Shown: one piece after another, positions 7,928 through 16,118 of the stretch
Layout of the letters: each line of letters opens with the position of its first letter
Position numbering within the stretch: position 1 is the first letter of the stretch
DNA from: Sphingobium cupriresistens
Lineage (GTDB): Bacteria; Pseudomonadota; Alphaproteobacteria; Sphingomonadales; Sphingomonadaceae
DNA length: 64,000 nucleotides
Assembly (NCBI RefSeq): GCF_004152865.1
Contig: NZ_SEOO01000001.1
Coordinates: forward strand, 124,001-188,000
Direction of reading: 5' to 3'
Notes under the pieces: model-generated
Told to the model about the DNA's origin: nothing
Database searches by the model: none
Seen by the model: only the letters and a program-made list of their open reading frames with translations
Position numbers and translations under genes: made by a program

Positions 7928-8859
7928 AGCGCGGCGACCCGCACCGGCGTTGCCAGCGACACCGCGCGTAATCCCGCCAGCGTCGCGACGATCGCGCCAA
8001 CGAAGATCAACTGTCCCGCTTCCACGCCGATGTTGAAAAAGACCAGCGCCGGCAGCTTCTCGCCCGCCTGCACGCCCAGTTCGCCCAGCGCCGTCGCAAA
8101 GCCCAGACCATGGAGCAGGCCGAACAGCGATACGACGATCGCCTGCCGCCGGAAAGCGAAGGCCTGCTTGCCCTTGCCGATCAGCAGCGCTTCACGCGCC
8201 ATGAAGGCGATCGACAGGGCGATGGCGGCCTCCACCGGCGGCACGGGCACGCGCACCAGTTCGAAAAAGGCGATGGCGAGCGAGATGGAGTGGCCGGCGG
8301 TAAAGGCGCTCACCAGCCAGAGCAGGTCGCGGCCGCGCGCCAGCAGCGCCAGACAGAGGACGAAGGCCAGATGATCCCAGCCCAGCCAGATATGCCAGAC
8401 GCCCTGGGCCAGAAATTCCGGCGCGATCCGGGCGATCGGCCGCGCCGTTGCGGCGGTTTCGCCGACCGGCACGGCGATGCCTTGCGCGTCGCCGGTCAGG
8501 CTGCGATCGACCTGCGCGCCCATGACATTGGTGACGAAGCGGCCGCCATCGGCCTTCCACGGCGTCTGGATGACGTCGCCAGCGGCAAAAGGCCGGTCGC
8601 ACGCCAGCTCAAACCCATATTGCGCCCGCCCGCCGCCGGTCTGGCGGCTCATGCCGGTCTGGCGGCAGCCGTCGGGCAGGATGAGCGGTGCTGGCTGTCC
8701 CACGGCTTCGGGAACGGCGGCGGTGAAGTCATAGGTGTTCGGGTCTTCGCCGCGCGTCAACGCGAAGTCGGCGGACAGGAAGATATCGGCCATCGCCGTG
8801 CCGGGCGCCAGCGCCGCCAGCGCGAGCAGCAGCAAGGCGAACAGCTTATTCTTCGACAT
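7861..8859 (-). CDS. HupE/UreJ-family membrane protein
   Basis: Inner-membrane protein of 332 residues with a cleavable signal (LFALLLLALAALAPGTAMA), a periplasmic domain of about 140 residues, and about six transmembrane helices. The helix entry HIWLGWDHLAF and the following AFTAGHSISLA match the HupE/UreJ_2 family, whose His/Asp pattern is thought to bind a metal; some relatives carry nickel, but no hydrogenase or urease gene is in this window, so the substrate is unknown. The start overlaps the end of the upstream isomerase gene by 14 bases, so the two are co-transcribed. The 3' end overlaps qhpE convergently. Confidence 0.8.
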   Translation of the reverse strand: MSKNKLFALLLLALAALAPGTAMADIFLSADFALTRGEDPNTYDFTAAVPEAVGQPAPLILPDGCRQTGMSRQTGGGRAQYGFELACDRPFAAGDVIQTPWKADGGRFVTNVMGAQVDRSLTGDAQGIAVPVGETAATARPIARIAPEFLAQGVWHIWLGWDHLAFVLCLALLARGRDLLWLVSAFTAGHSISLAIAFFELVRVPVPPVEAAIALSIAFMAREALLIGKGKQAFAFRRQAIVVSLFGLLHGLGFATALGELGVQAGEKLPALVFFNIGVEAGQLIFVGAIVATLAGLRAVSLATPVRVAALYAVGAIGCFWMVERVAGFGIA

Positions 8860-9709
8860 CGAACTTCTCCTTCAGGCCCGCCAGCGCGTGTTGAATGGCG
8901 GCGTTGCTGTGGGCGATCATATAATCCTGCCGCACCTGATCCCTGATCGCGGGAAAGGGGATCATGGCGGACGCGATGCTCTCGCTCTTTTTCACGAAAT
9001 GCCAACCGCGCGGGGATGCGATCGGGCCGATCCAGCGGCCTTCGGGCGCGGTCTTGAGCGTGTCGACGAAAGGCTGGCCGAAAATGCCGCGCACCATGGA
9101 ATCGCCATAGCGGGGGAAGTCGCGGCCCAGCCAGAAATCCTCGCCGCCGATCGTCTCGCCCGCATTGAGCTGGGCCAGCAGGACGTCGGCGTCATCGGGC
9201 TTTTGCTGGCGGAAAATCTGGGTGAAGCTGGTGCGCGGTTCGGCGCGATACAGGTTCAGATGGTTCGAATAATGATCGACCAGTTGTTCTTCGTTCGGTT
9301 CGGGCGGGGCGCCGGCGATCAGGTAGCGGACCTTGTCGACCAGTCGCTTGCGGGTTTCCCCGTCGGTCAGGTGCATGTTGCGGTCGATCGCCTCGCGGAA
9401 CAGCAATTCCTCGGCCAGATATTCGGCCTTCAGCCGGGCGCGATCCTGCGCCGTCGCCTTGCGTCCGGTCAGCGTCTCCATGTCCGCGACCTGCGCCTGT
9501 TCGATCTCCGCCGTGAAGATGACGGGCGGCTTTTCGAAATGCTGGACGACCTGATAACTGCCGAACAGCGCCACGCCGGCCAGCAGAAAAGCGAACAGCG
9601 GATCGCGCGCCACCCGGCCGATCCCCGACATCGGATTGCGCCATTGCCGCGGCGACGTCGCCGCCTTGCATGTCGCCATAATATCCATGGATTCCGCCCC
9701 GTTCGCCAT
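8846..9709 (-). CDS. Parvulin-type peptidyl-prolyl isomerase, membrane-anchored
   Basis: Protein of up to 287 residues with one N-terminal transmembrane anchor (PLFAFLLAGVALFGSYQVV) and a PpiC/SurA-like region. RTSFTQIF and GRWIGPIASPRGWHFVKKSES are typical strands of the parvulin fold, usually found in the periplasm. It probably assists folding of an envelope protein, perhaps the HupE-like partner encoded immediately downstream in the same operon. The start is uncertain: ATG at 9709 gives a 26-residue extension, while ATG at 9631 (MSGIGRVARDP) puts the anchor close to the N-terminus and may be the real one. Neither has a strong Shine-Dalgarno sequence. The pairing of this isomerase with HupE-like proteins is inferred from the overlap. 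Confidence 0.75.
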   Translation of the reverse strand: MANGAESMDIMATCKAATSPRQWRNPMSGIGRVARDPLFAFLLAGVALFGSYQVVQHFEKPPVIFTAEIEQAQVADMETLTGRKATAQDRARLKAEYLAEELLFREAIDRNMHLTDGETRKRLVDKVRYLIAGAPPEPNEEQLVDHYSNHLNLYRAEPRTSFTQIFRQQKPDDADVLLAQLNAGETIGGEDFWLGRDFPRYGDSMVRGIFGQPFVDTLKTAPEGRWIGPIASPRGWHFVKKSESIASAMIPFPAIRDQVRQDYMIAHSNAAIQHALAGLKEKFDVEE

Positions 9710-9849
9710 GCCCGCAATATTAGGGGGAAGCGCATCGCCATAGCCTACGTCAAATGACGCATACGGGCGCTAGGCGGCTTTCCATAGCCTTTAAGCACGA
9801 GATTGCTGCAGCGCCGCATTCGGTCCTGCCCCAGGGAGACCTTCACATC

Positions 9850-11064
9850 ATGATCCGTTCCAGGCTGCTTTTGCTTGCCACTTCCGCCTGCGCCCTGGCG
9901 CTCACCGCATGTTCGGGCGGCAACGGCAACGCCAGCGCGCCTGCGGGCGATACTGTCTCGGTCGGTGTTCTCCAGTCCCTGACCGGCACCATGGCGATCA
10001 GCGAGATCACGGTGAAAAATGCCGAGATGCTGGCGATCGAGGAGATCAACGCGGCCGGCGGCGTGATGGGCAAGCAGATCAACGCCCTGGTCGAGGACGG
10101 CGCGTCCGATCCTTCCACCTTCGCGCAGAAGGCGTCGAAGCTGATCGAGAGCGACGGCGTTTCGACCGTTTTCGGCGGCTGGACGTCGGCCAGCCGCAAG
10201 GCGATGCTGCCGGTGTTTGAACGCACCAAGAACCTGCTCTGGTATCCGGTGCAGTTTGAGGGCAATGAATGTTCGCCCAACATCATGTATTCGGGCGCGC
10301 AGCCCAACCAGCAGGCGCTGCCCGCGCTGGAATGGGCGATGGCGCAGGGGCATAAGAGCTTCTTCCTGGTCGGCTCCGACTATGTCTATCCCCGCACCGC
10401 CAACCTGATCCTGAAAAAACATATCGAAAAGCAGGGCATGAAGGTGCTGGGCGAAGCCTATGTGCCGCTGGGCGGCACCGATTTCTCCGGTGTCATCGCC
10501 AAGATCGCGCAAGCCAAGCCTGCCATGATCATCAACACGTTGAACGGCGACAGCAATGTCGCCTTCTTCAAGCAGTTGCAGGCCGCGGGCATCAACACCA
10601 AGACGATGCCGGTCATGTCCTTCTCGATCGGCGAGCAGGAAGCGCAGGCGATGGGCGCCGGCCTGGTTGAGGGCAGCTATGCCGCCTGGAATTATTTCCA
10701 GAGCCTGCCCGGCGACGCCAACGCCAGGTTTATCGCCGCCTATAAGGCGAAGTTCGGCAAGGATGCGGCGATCACCGACCCGATGGTCCATGGCTATCTC
10801 GATGTCTATGCCTGGAAGGCGGCGGTGGAGAAGGCCAAAAGCTTCGACCCGCAAGCGGTGCGCAAGGCCGCGGCGTCGCTGGGCGGCTTCGACACGCCGA
10901 TGGGCAAGGTCAGCTTCGCGGCCAACCAGAGCCTGGTGCAGAAGGCCTATATCGGCAAGCTGAAGGGCGACGGGCAGTTCGAGATCATCGCCGACAGCGG
11001 CAAGGACATCGCGCCGGAGCCTTATGACGTGCTCGCCTTCCCCGGCAAGACCTGCAAGCTGTAA
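9850..11064 (+). CDS. urtA: Urea-type ABC transporter, substrate-binding lipoprotein
   Basis: Periplasmic binding protein of 404 residues in the amide/urea branch of type I binding proteins. The start at 9850 is set by AGGGAG at 9833-9838 and by a lipoprotein signal (LLLLATSACALALTAC, lipobox cysteine at residue 22). An upstream in-frame ATG at 9754 would bury the signal peptide. Family stretches visible are GVLQSLTGTMAISE, VFGGWTSASRKAMLP, LWYPVQFEG and AAWNYFQSL. It delivers ligand to the permease pair UrtB/UrtC. Urea is the usual ligand, although short amides are used by relatives, and there is no urease in the window to confirm it. A 123-bp gap with an inverted repeat separates it from urtB. 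Confidence 0.88.
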   Translation: MIRSRLLLLATSACALALTACSGGNGNASAPAGDTVSVGVLQSLTGTMAISEITVKNAEMLAIEEINAAGGVMGKQINALVEDGASDPSTFAQKASKLIESDGVSTVFGGWTSASRKAMLPVFERTKNLLWYPVQFEGNECSPNIMYSGAQPNQQALPALEWAMAQGHKSFFLVGSDYVYPRTANLILKKHIEKQGMKVLGEAYVPLGGTDFSGVIAKIAQAKPAMIINTLNGDSNVAFFKQLQAAGINTKTMPVMSFSIGEQEAQAMGAGLVEGSYAAWNYFQSLPGDANARFIAAYKAKFGKDAAITDPMVHGYLDVYAWKAAVEKAKSFDPQAVRKAAASLGGFDTPMGKVSFAANQSLVQKAYIGKLKGDGQFEIIADSGKDIAPEPYDVLAFPGKTCKL

Positions 11065-11079
11065 CAATGTCCCACAACC

Positions 11080-11175
11080 CCGTTCGGGCTGAGCCTGTCG
11101 AAGCCCTTCATCGAATGGAGCGAGATACCTTCGCTTCGCTCAGGCAAGTCCTTCGACTTCGTTCAGGACGAACGG
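11080..11175. repeat. Intergenic inverted repeat bounded by CCGTTCG/CGAACGG
   Basis: CCGTTCGGGCTGAGCCTGTC at 11080-11099 faces GTTCAGGACGAACGG at 11161-11175, with internal pairs CTTCGCTTCGCTCAGGC and TCGAAG between them. It fills most of the urtA-urtB gap. It may create a stem-loop that lowers permease/ATPase expression relative to the binding protein, a common arrangement for ABC operons. It belongs to the same family as the repeats at 4453, 31770 and 58690. Confidence 0.75.
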
Positions 11176-11187
11176 ATTTTTAAGCGC

Positions 11188-12075
11188 ATGGATGCCCTTT
11201 TCCTCAACCAGCTGTTCAACGGCGCCTCGCTGGCTTCGCTGTATCTGCTCGCAGCGCTCGGCCTTGCACTCTCCTTCGGGCTGATGCGCGTCATCAACAT
11301 GGCGCATGGCGAAATGCTGATGCTGGGCGGCTATCTCGCCTGGATGACGCTGCTCGTGGTGCCGGGCGCGCTTGGGATCATCCTGGCCATTCCGGTCGCT
11401 TTCGTCGGCGCGGCGGCGATGGGCGGCTTCATTCAATCCACCCTGATCCGTCGGCTGTCGGCGCGGCCGCTTGATACTTTGCTCGCGACCTGGGGCGTCA
11501 GCCTGATCCTGCAACAGGGCGCGCGCGACCTGTTCGGCGCGGTCGGGGTGGAGGTGCGCGCACCCGAATGGCTGACCGGCAGCTTCGTGGCATTCGGCGT
11601 CACATTGCCATCGGCGCGCCTGTTCATCATCCTGATTGCGGCGCTTGTGCTGGGCGGCCTGGCGCTGTTGCTGCTCAAGACCCGGATCGGGCTGCTGGTC
11701 CGCGCCGTCAATCAGGACCGGATGATGGCCTCCGCGTCCGGCATTGATGTGAAGCGGGTGGACTTCGCTATCTTCTGCTTGGGGTCGGGCGTCGCGGGCC
11801 TGGCGGGCGTGATGCTGGCGCTGCTCGGTCCGGTCACGCCCAATGTCGGGCAAAGCTATATCATCCCGGCCTTCCTCGTCGTCGTGATGGGCGGCCTGGG
11901 CAGCATAGTCGGCACGACCGCCTCGGCCATCATCCTTGGCCTATTCGCTGCGCTCGCCCAGATTTTCGTCGATGTCAGCGTCGCGCAGATGCTGCTGCTC
12001 GTCTTCGTCATCCTCTTCATCCAGGTCCGCCCGCAAGGGGTGATCGCCGTAAAGACCCGCCAACTCGATGCCTGA
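11188..12075 (+). CDS. urtB: Urea-type ABC transporter, permease UrtB
   Basis: Branched-chain/urea-type inner-membrane permease of 295 residues and about eight hydrophobic helices. Family signatures include ALGLALSFGLMRVINMAHGEMLMLGGY near residues 20-46 and the cytoplasmic loop RAVNQDRMMASASGIDV that contacts an ATPase. GGLGSIVGTTASAIILGL near the C-terminus is also typical. It forms the heteromeric channel with UrtC. The gene starts 12 bases after the intergenic repeat, with only a weak ribosome site, and overlaps urtC by 8 bases. Confidence 0.9.
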   Translation: MDALFLNQLFNGASLASLYLLAALGLALSFGLMRVINMAHGEMLMLGGYLAWMTLLVVPGALGIILAIPVAFVGAAAMGGFIQSTLIRRLSARPLDTLLATWGVSLILQQGARDLFGAVGVEVRAPEWLTGSFVAFGVTLPSARLFIILIAALVLGGLALLLLKTRIGLLVRAVNQDRMMASASGIDVKRVDFAIFCLGSGVAGLAGVMLALLGPVTPNVGQSYIIPAFLVVVMGGLGSIVGTTASAIILGLFAALAQIFVDVSVAQMLLLVFVILFIQVRPQGVIAVKTRQLDA

Positions 12076-13096
12076 CCTGTCCCGCCTTGATCCGCTGAAG
12101 CCTGTCCTGCCCTGGCTGCTGCTGGCGCTCGGCCTCGTCGCGCCCTTCGCGCTGTCGGCTTATGACCTCAACCTGCTCGCCCGCTTCATGGCGATGGGCA
12201 TTCTTGCGCTCGGCCTTGTCCTCATCTGGGGCCATGGCGGCATTTTGAGCCTGGGGCAGGGGGTCTTTTTCGGCCTGGGCGGTTACGCCATCGCCCTGCA
12301 TATGAAGCTGGCGGACCTGCCTTCGGGCGAAATCCCCGACTTCATGGTGTGGAGCGGCCGGGACAGTCTGCCCTTCTGGTGGATACCCTTTTCCAGCCCC
12401 GCCTTCACCATCGCCGCGATCCTGATCGTGCCGACCTTGGTAGGCGCGCTCTTCTCCTGGGCGGTGTTCCACCGGCGCGTCGGCGGCACTTATTTTGCGC
12501 TCATTACCCAGGCGCTGGCGCTGGCCTTCTCCACCCTCATCATCAGTCGGCAGGATGTGACCGGCGGCTTCAACGGCCTCACAGACTTCTATTCCGTCTT
12601 CGGCTTCGGCCTCTCCAGTCCCGGCACCGGATCGGGCCTCTATTGGGTGACGCTGGTGGTCCTGTGCATTGCCTTTGTGGCGTTACGCTGGCTGCTCGCG
12701 TCGCGTTTTGGCATATTGCTGCGCGCTGCGCGCGATGGCGAGAATCGCGTGCGCTTCCTTGGCTACAGCCCCACGCCCTTCAAGGTCGTCGCCTTCGCCA
12801 TCGCCGCGATGCTGGCCGGGATCGGCGGTGCGCTCTTCACTCTCCACGCGGGCGTCGTGTCGCCTGCCTTGATCGGCGTGGTCCCCTCGATCGAGATGGT
12901 CGTCTGGGTCGCGATCGGCGGCCGCTACAGCCTGGCGGGGGCGATCGTGGGCGCGCTGCTCGTCAATCTGGCGCGCGATGCCGTGTCGAGCGCCTTCCCT
13001 GAATTGTGGCTCTATCTGATGGGTGTGCTCTTCATCTTCGTCGTCACCCTGTTGCCACGCGGCCTTGCCGGGCTGGTCCAGGGGAAAGCGGCATGA
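12068..13096 (+). CDS. urtC: Urea-type ABC transporter, permease UrtC
   Basis: Second permease of 342 residues, LivM-like, with about ten hydrophobic segments. The conserved LVLIWGHGGILSLGQGVFFGLGGY region (about residues 49-72) and the coupling loop RAARDGENRVRFLGY are present. The 70-residue segment between helices around residues 80-130, with LPSGEIPDFMVW, is characteristic of UrtC rather than LivM. It overlaps urtB at the start and has an ATGA overlap with urtD at the end. Confidence 0.9.
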   Translation: MPDLSRLDPLKPVLPWLLLALGLVAPFALSAYDLNLLARFMAMGILALGLVLIWGHGGILSLGQGVFFGLGGYAIALHMKLADLPSGEIPDFMVWSGRDSLPFWWIPFSSPAFTIAAILIVPTLVGALFSWAVFHRRVGGTYFALITQALALAFSTLIISRQDVTGGFNGLTDFYSVFGFGLSSPGTGSGLYWVTLVVLCIAFVALRWLLASRFGILLRAARDGENRVRFLGYSPTPFKVVAFAIAAMLAGIGGALFTLHAGVVSPALIGVVPSIEMVVWVAIGGRYSLAGAIVGALLVNLARDAVSSAFPELWLYLMGVLFIFVVTLLPRGLAGLVQGKAA

Positions 13097-13851
13097 GCGG
13101 CTCGGCGGTTTCCGACCTGCTGCTCAGCGTCGATGGCGTCACCATCGATTATAGTGGCTTCAAGGCGCTCGATAATTTCAGCATGACGCTCAATCGCGGT
13201 GAAACCCGCGTGGTGATCGGTCCCAATGGCGCGGGTAAATCGACGCTGTGCGATACGATCATCGGCCGCGTCCGCCCCAGCCAAGGGCGCGTCCTGTTCA
13301 AGGGCGAGGAAATCCAGCGCCTGCCCGAACAACAGATCGTCGCGCGCGGCATCTGCCGCAAGTTTCAGGCGCCCGGCGTGTTGCCGACGCTCAGCGTGCG
13401 CGACAATCTGGGGCTCGCCGCGCGGAAGGACCGGCGCTGGTGGAAGAGTTTTGGCGCAGGCATCCCGGCGGACGAAAAGCGGGCGGTGGAAGAAGCGCTG
13501 GAAAGCGTCGGCCTGACCCATCGCGCCGGGGTGGAGGCCGGCACACTCGCCCATGGCGAGAAGCAATGGCTGGAGATTGCGATGGTCATGGCGACCGGCG
13601 CGGAACTGTTGCTGCTGGATGAGCCGACCGCGGGCATGGGCCCGGCCGAAACCAGCCGCACCGCGCAGTTGATCCTGGGGCTGGGCGACAGCCGCACCGT
13701 TCTGGTGATCGATCATGACATGAGCTTTGTCGAACAACTCGCCGCGCCCGTCACCGTCATGCACCAGGGCAAGTTCTTGAAACAGGGTAGCATTGCCGAA
13801 GTCCGCGCCGACGCAGAAGTCGCCGCCGTCTATCTGGGCCACACCGCATGA
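13093..13851 (+). CDS. urtD: Urea-type ABC transporter, ATPase UrtD
   Basis: Cytoplasmic ATPase of 252 residues. Walker A is GPNGAGKST (about residues 47-55), Walker B is LLLLDEPTAGMGP, and the signature region is LAHGEKQWLEI, in which the usual LSxGQ is replaced as is normal for UrtD. The H-loop is seen as VIDHDM. ATG at 13093 overlaps the urtC stop (ATGA). A longer frame back to 13006 would run into urtC and is not used. It pairs with UrtE to power transport. Confidence 0.9.
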   Translation: MSGSAVSDLLLSVDGVTIDYSGFKALDNFSMTLNRGETRVVIGPNGAGKSTLCDTIIGRVRPSQGRVLFKGEEIQRLPEQQIVARGICRKFQAPGVLPTLSVRDNLGLAARKDRRWWKSFGAGIPADEKRAVEEALESVGLTHRAGVEAGTLAHGEKQWLEIAMVMATGAELLLLDEPTAGMGPAETSRTAQLILGLGDSRTVLVIDHDMSFVEQLAAPVTVMHQGKFLKQGSIAEVRADAEVAAVYLGHTA

Positions 13852-14564
13852 GCGCGCCGCTGATCGAAATCGCCGCCCTGTCCAGCGCCTATGGACAGAG
13901 CCAGGTTTTGTGGGACGTCGATCTGACCTTGGAGCGGGGACAGGTGATGGCGTTGATCGGCCGCAACGGCGTCGGCAAGACGACGCTGCTGCACGCGATC
14001 ATGGGCACGCACCCCACGGTTGGCGGCACGATCCGTTTCGACGGGCAGGAGATTGCGAAGCTGCCCGCCCACAAGCGCTCGCGCGCCGGCATCGGCTTCG
14101 TGCCGCAGGGGCGGCATGTCTTCCCGCAGCTGACCGTCATGGAAAATCTGGAGACGGGCCGGTCCGCGCTCGCTGGGAGGGGCAAAGGCGCGGCAAAAGT
14201 GCCCCAGCATATCTTCGACTTGTTTCCCAAGCTGTACGATATCCGCGGCCGCGCCGCCGGCTTCCTGTCCGGCGGCGAGCAGCAGCAGCTCGCCATCGGT
14301 CGTGCGCTGGCCGGGGAGCCCAGCCTGCTGCTGCTGGACGAACCGACGGAGGGCATACAGCCCAATGTCGTGCAGCAGATCGAGGCGGCGCTCGTCCATG
14401 TCCGCGACGAACTGGGCATGACCGTGCTGGTGGTCGAACAATATCTCGACTTCGTCTGGCGCTTCGCCGACCGCTACTGCGCTATGCAGAACGGCCGGAT
14501 CGTCCGCCAGGGAAGCATCGCCGAAGAGAGCGCGAAGGATGTCGCGCATCTGGTCCAGATTTAG
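13848..14564 (+). CDS. urtE: Urea-type ABC transporter, ATPase UrtE
   Basis: Second ATPase of 238 residues. Walker A is GRNGVGKTT, the signature LSGGEQQQLAIGRAL, and Walker B LLLLDEPTEGIQPNVV, the last stretch being diagnostic for UrtE rather than LivF. It is translated from an ATGA overlap with urtD. The stop TAG at 14562-14564 overlaps by four bases the stop of the convergent DUF2147 gene, leaving no room for a separate terminator. Confidence 0.92.
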   Translation: MSAPLIEIAALSSAYGQSQVLWDVDLTLERGQVMALIGRNGVGKTTLLHAIMGTHPTVGGTIRFDGQEIAKLPAHKRSRAGIGFVPQGRHVFPQLTVMENLETGRSALAGRGKGAAKVPQHIFDLFPKLYDIRGRAAGFLSGGEQQQLAIGRALAGEPSLLLLDEPTEGIQPNVVQQIEAALVHVRDELGMTVLVVEQYLDFVWRFADRYCAMQNGRIVRQGSIAEESAKDVAHLVQI

Positions 14565-14980
14565 CGGACCGGTGTCCAGGTCTGGGTCTTGCAGAAGAAG
14601 GCGATGCAGCCCTGCACCTTGAGCGTGCCGTTGCCGTTGCGGGTGAGCTTGGACGTATAGCTTTTACCGCTTTCGGGATCGTAGATCGTACCCTTCCAAT
14701 GATCGCCGGCATCCTCGAACCCCGACAATAGCGCCAAGCCGACGAGCGGCTTCGATCGTAGCGCGGGATCAGGATTCTTGATGTCAGTGTGCGGCCGACC
14801 CGGTGTGGGCTTGACGATTTTTTCGATCCTGCCGCACACATCCCCGCCGCATGGCGCAATCTGGACGATCGCCTTGCCATCCACGGTTGCCCATCGGCCG
14901 GTAACCGGCTGGGCCGCCTGCGCGGGCATAGCGGCAAAGGCGGCGGTCAGGGTTGCGGTGGCGAAAATGGCCAGTTTCAT
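14561..14980 (-). CDS. DUF2147 family secreted protein
   Basis: Small exported protein of 139 residues. The signal peptide (FATATLTAAFAAMPAQA) is followed by a DUF2147 beta-barrel-like domain beginning VTGRWATVDGKAIVQI and ending VQGCIAFFCKTQTW, with WKGTIYDPESGKSYTSKL in the middle. Four cysteines (CGGDVCG and CIAFFC) could form disulfides in the periplasm. The start at ATG 14980 is set by AAGGAG about seven bases upstream; an in-frame ATG nine codons earlier has no such site. The function is unknown; relatives are widespread in Proteobacteria. Confidence 0.85.
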   Translation of the reverse strand: MKLAIFATATLTAAFAAMPAQAAQPVTGRWATVDGKAIVQIAPCGGDVCGRIEKIVKPTPGRPHTDIKNPDPALRSKPLVGLALLSGFEDAGDHWKGTIYDPESGKSYTSKLTRNGNGTLKVQGCIAFFCKTQTWTPVR

Positions 14981-15018
14981 GCGATCCACTCCTTGTGTTT
15001 GATGCAAGGATAAGCATG

Positions 15019-15067
15019 AAAAAGCCTGGCCGCCACCGCCTTTTTGAGGCGTGGCGGGCAGGCTTTT
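15019..15067 (-). terminator. Rho-independent terminator downstream of tadC
   Basis: A long hairpin with arms AAAGCCTG..CCGCCAC..GCC and GGC GTGGCGG..CAGGCTTTT, a T-rich loop and T/A tracts on both flanks, so it can act in either direction. It sits between the end of tadC (15110) and the divergent-side start of the DUF2147 gene, and most likely ends the tad transcript on the minus strand. Confidence 0.75.
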
Positions 15068-15109
15068 CGGGCGACGCTACGGCAGCGTCTGTCCCGCTCT
15101 CCAAAGTTT

Positions 15110-16099
15110 TTAGAATGCGGTGCTGATCGAACAGGCCGCCGGACCCAGGATGACGACGAACAGGGTCGGCAGGATGAAAAGGATCAGCGGCACCGTCATG
15201 ATCGCGGGCAGGCGCGCGGCCTTTTCTTCGGCGCGCATCATACGTTCATGGCGGAATTCGGCTGACAGCACGCGCAGCGCGGAGGCGAGCGGGGTGCCGT
15301 ATTTCTCGGTCTGGATCATGGTCGTGACCACGCCCTTGATCGCGTCGAGCTTCACGCGGGTCGCCAGATTTTCGAATGCCATGCGTCGTTCGGTCAGGAA
15401 GCTCAGCTCGATCGCCGTCAGCTGAAACTCGTCGCCCAGTTCGGGATAGGCCTTGCCCAGTTCGCGCGACACGCGATTGAAGGCGGCATCGACGGTCAGG
15501 CCCGCTTCGGCGCAGATGACCAGCAGGTCAAGCGCGTCGGGCAGCCCTTTGCGGATGGCGGCCGAGCGCTTTTGAACCTTGTTGTTGATATAGAGATCGG
15601 GCGCCTTGTAGGCGAGCAGCAGCGCTGCTGCGAAGGCGAAGAAGCGCTTCATCGGACCCCATTCGGGTTCGATGCCGACGCCATAGAGCATGATCGCGGC
15701 AAAGCCGCCGATCACGATCGGCAGGATCATCCGGCCGAAGATGACCGCGACGGCCCAGTCCTTGGATCGGATCCCGGCCTGCGCCAGGCGGATCTGCGCG
15801 TCTTTCAGTTGGTCGTCCTGGAGAACCTTCAGGCTCGACAGAAAGGACCGCATATTATCGGTCGTCTGATTCTTGCGGACCAGTTTTGCGCGGCGCTTGG
15901 CCGTCGATGCGGTGATGCCCGCTTTCAGCTGTTCGCGCCGATCGTTGAGCGCCTTGACGCGCTTGGCCATGGGGTCGCGCACGGTCATGACCGCATAGAG
16001 CGCGAACAACACGGCCAGGGTGGCCAGCGCGGCCAGCAGCGTGCCGAAATCGGTTGCCGTCAGGCCAAAGAGCGTGCCGGCTGGGGCAGGGGCGTCCAT
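15110..16099 (-). CDS. tadC: Tad pilus assembly inner-membrane protein TadC
   Basis: Polytopic platform protein of 329 residues, GspF domain, which with TadB forms the inner-membrane base of the Flp/Tad pilus. Conserved features are the helix after LPDALDLLVICAEAG and the following LGDEFQLTAIEL, ERRMAFENLATR and ETEKYGTPLASALRVLSAEFR-like T2SSF motif (here QTEKYGTPLASALRVL). About four transmembrane helices are visible, two N-terminal and two around the T2SSF domain. The start at ATG 16099 has GAAGGGA about eight bases upstream; a longer frame to 16186 would overlap tadB. Last gene of the cluster. Confidence 0.92.
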   Translation of the reverse strand: MDAPAPAGTLFGLTATDFGTLLAALATLAVLFALYAVMTVRDPMAKRVKALNDRREQLKAGITASTAKRRAKLVRKNQTTDNMRSFLSSLKVLQDDQLKDAQIRLAQAGIRSKDWAVAVIFGRMILPIVIGGFAAIMLYGVGIEPEWGPMKRFFAFAAALLLAYKAPDLYINNKVQKRSAAIRKGLPDALDLLVICAEAGLTVDAAFNRVSRELGKAYPELGDEFQLTAIELSFLTERRMAFENLATRVKLDAIKGVVTTMIQTEKYGTPLASALRVLSAEFRHERMMRAEEKAARLPAIMTVPLILFILPTLFVVILGPAACSISTAF

Positions 16100-16118
16100 A
16101 TTTCTTATCCCTTCCCGA

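Noticed and set aside
9760..9850. Possible sigma-54 promoter upstream of urtA (AGCACGAGATTGCT)
   Set aside because: The spacing between the -24 and -12 elements is one base too short and the GG of -24 is not conserved.
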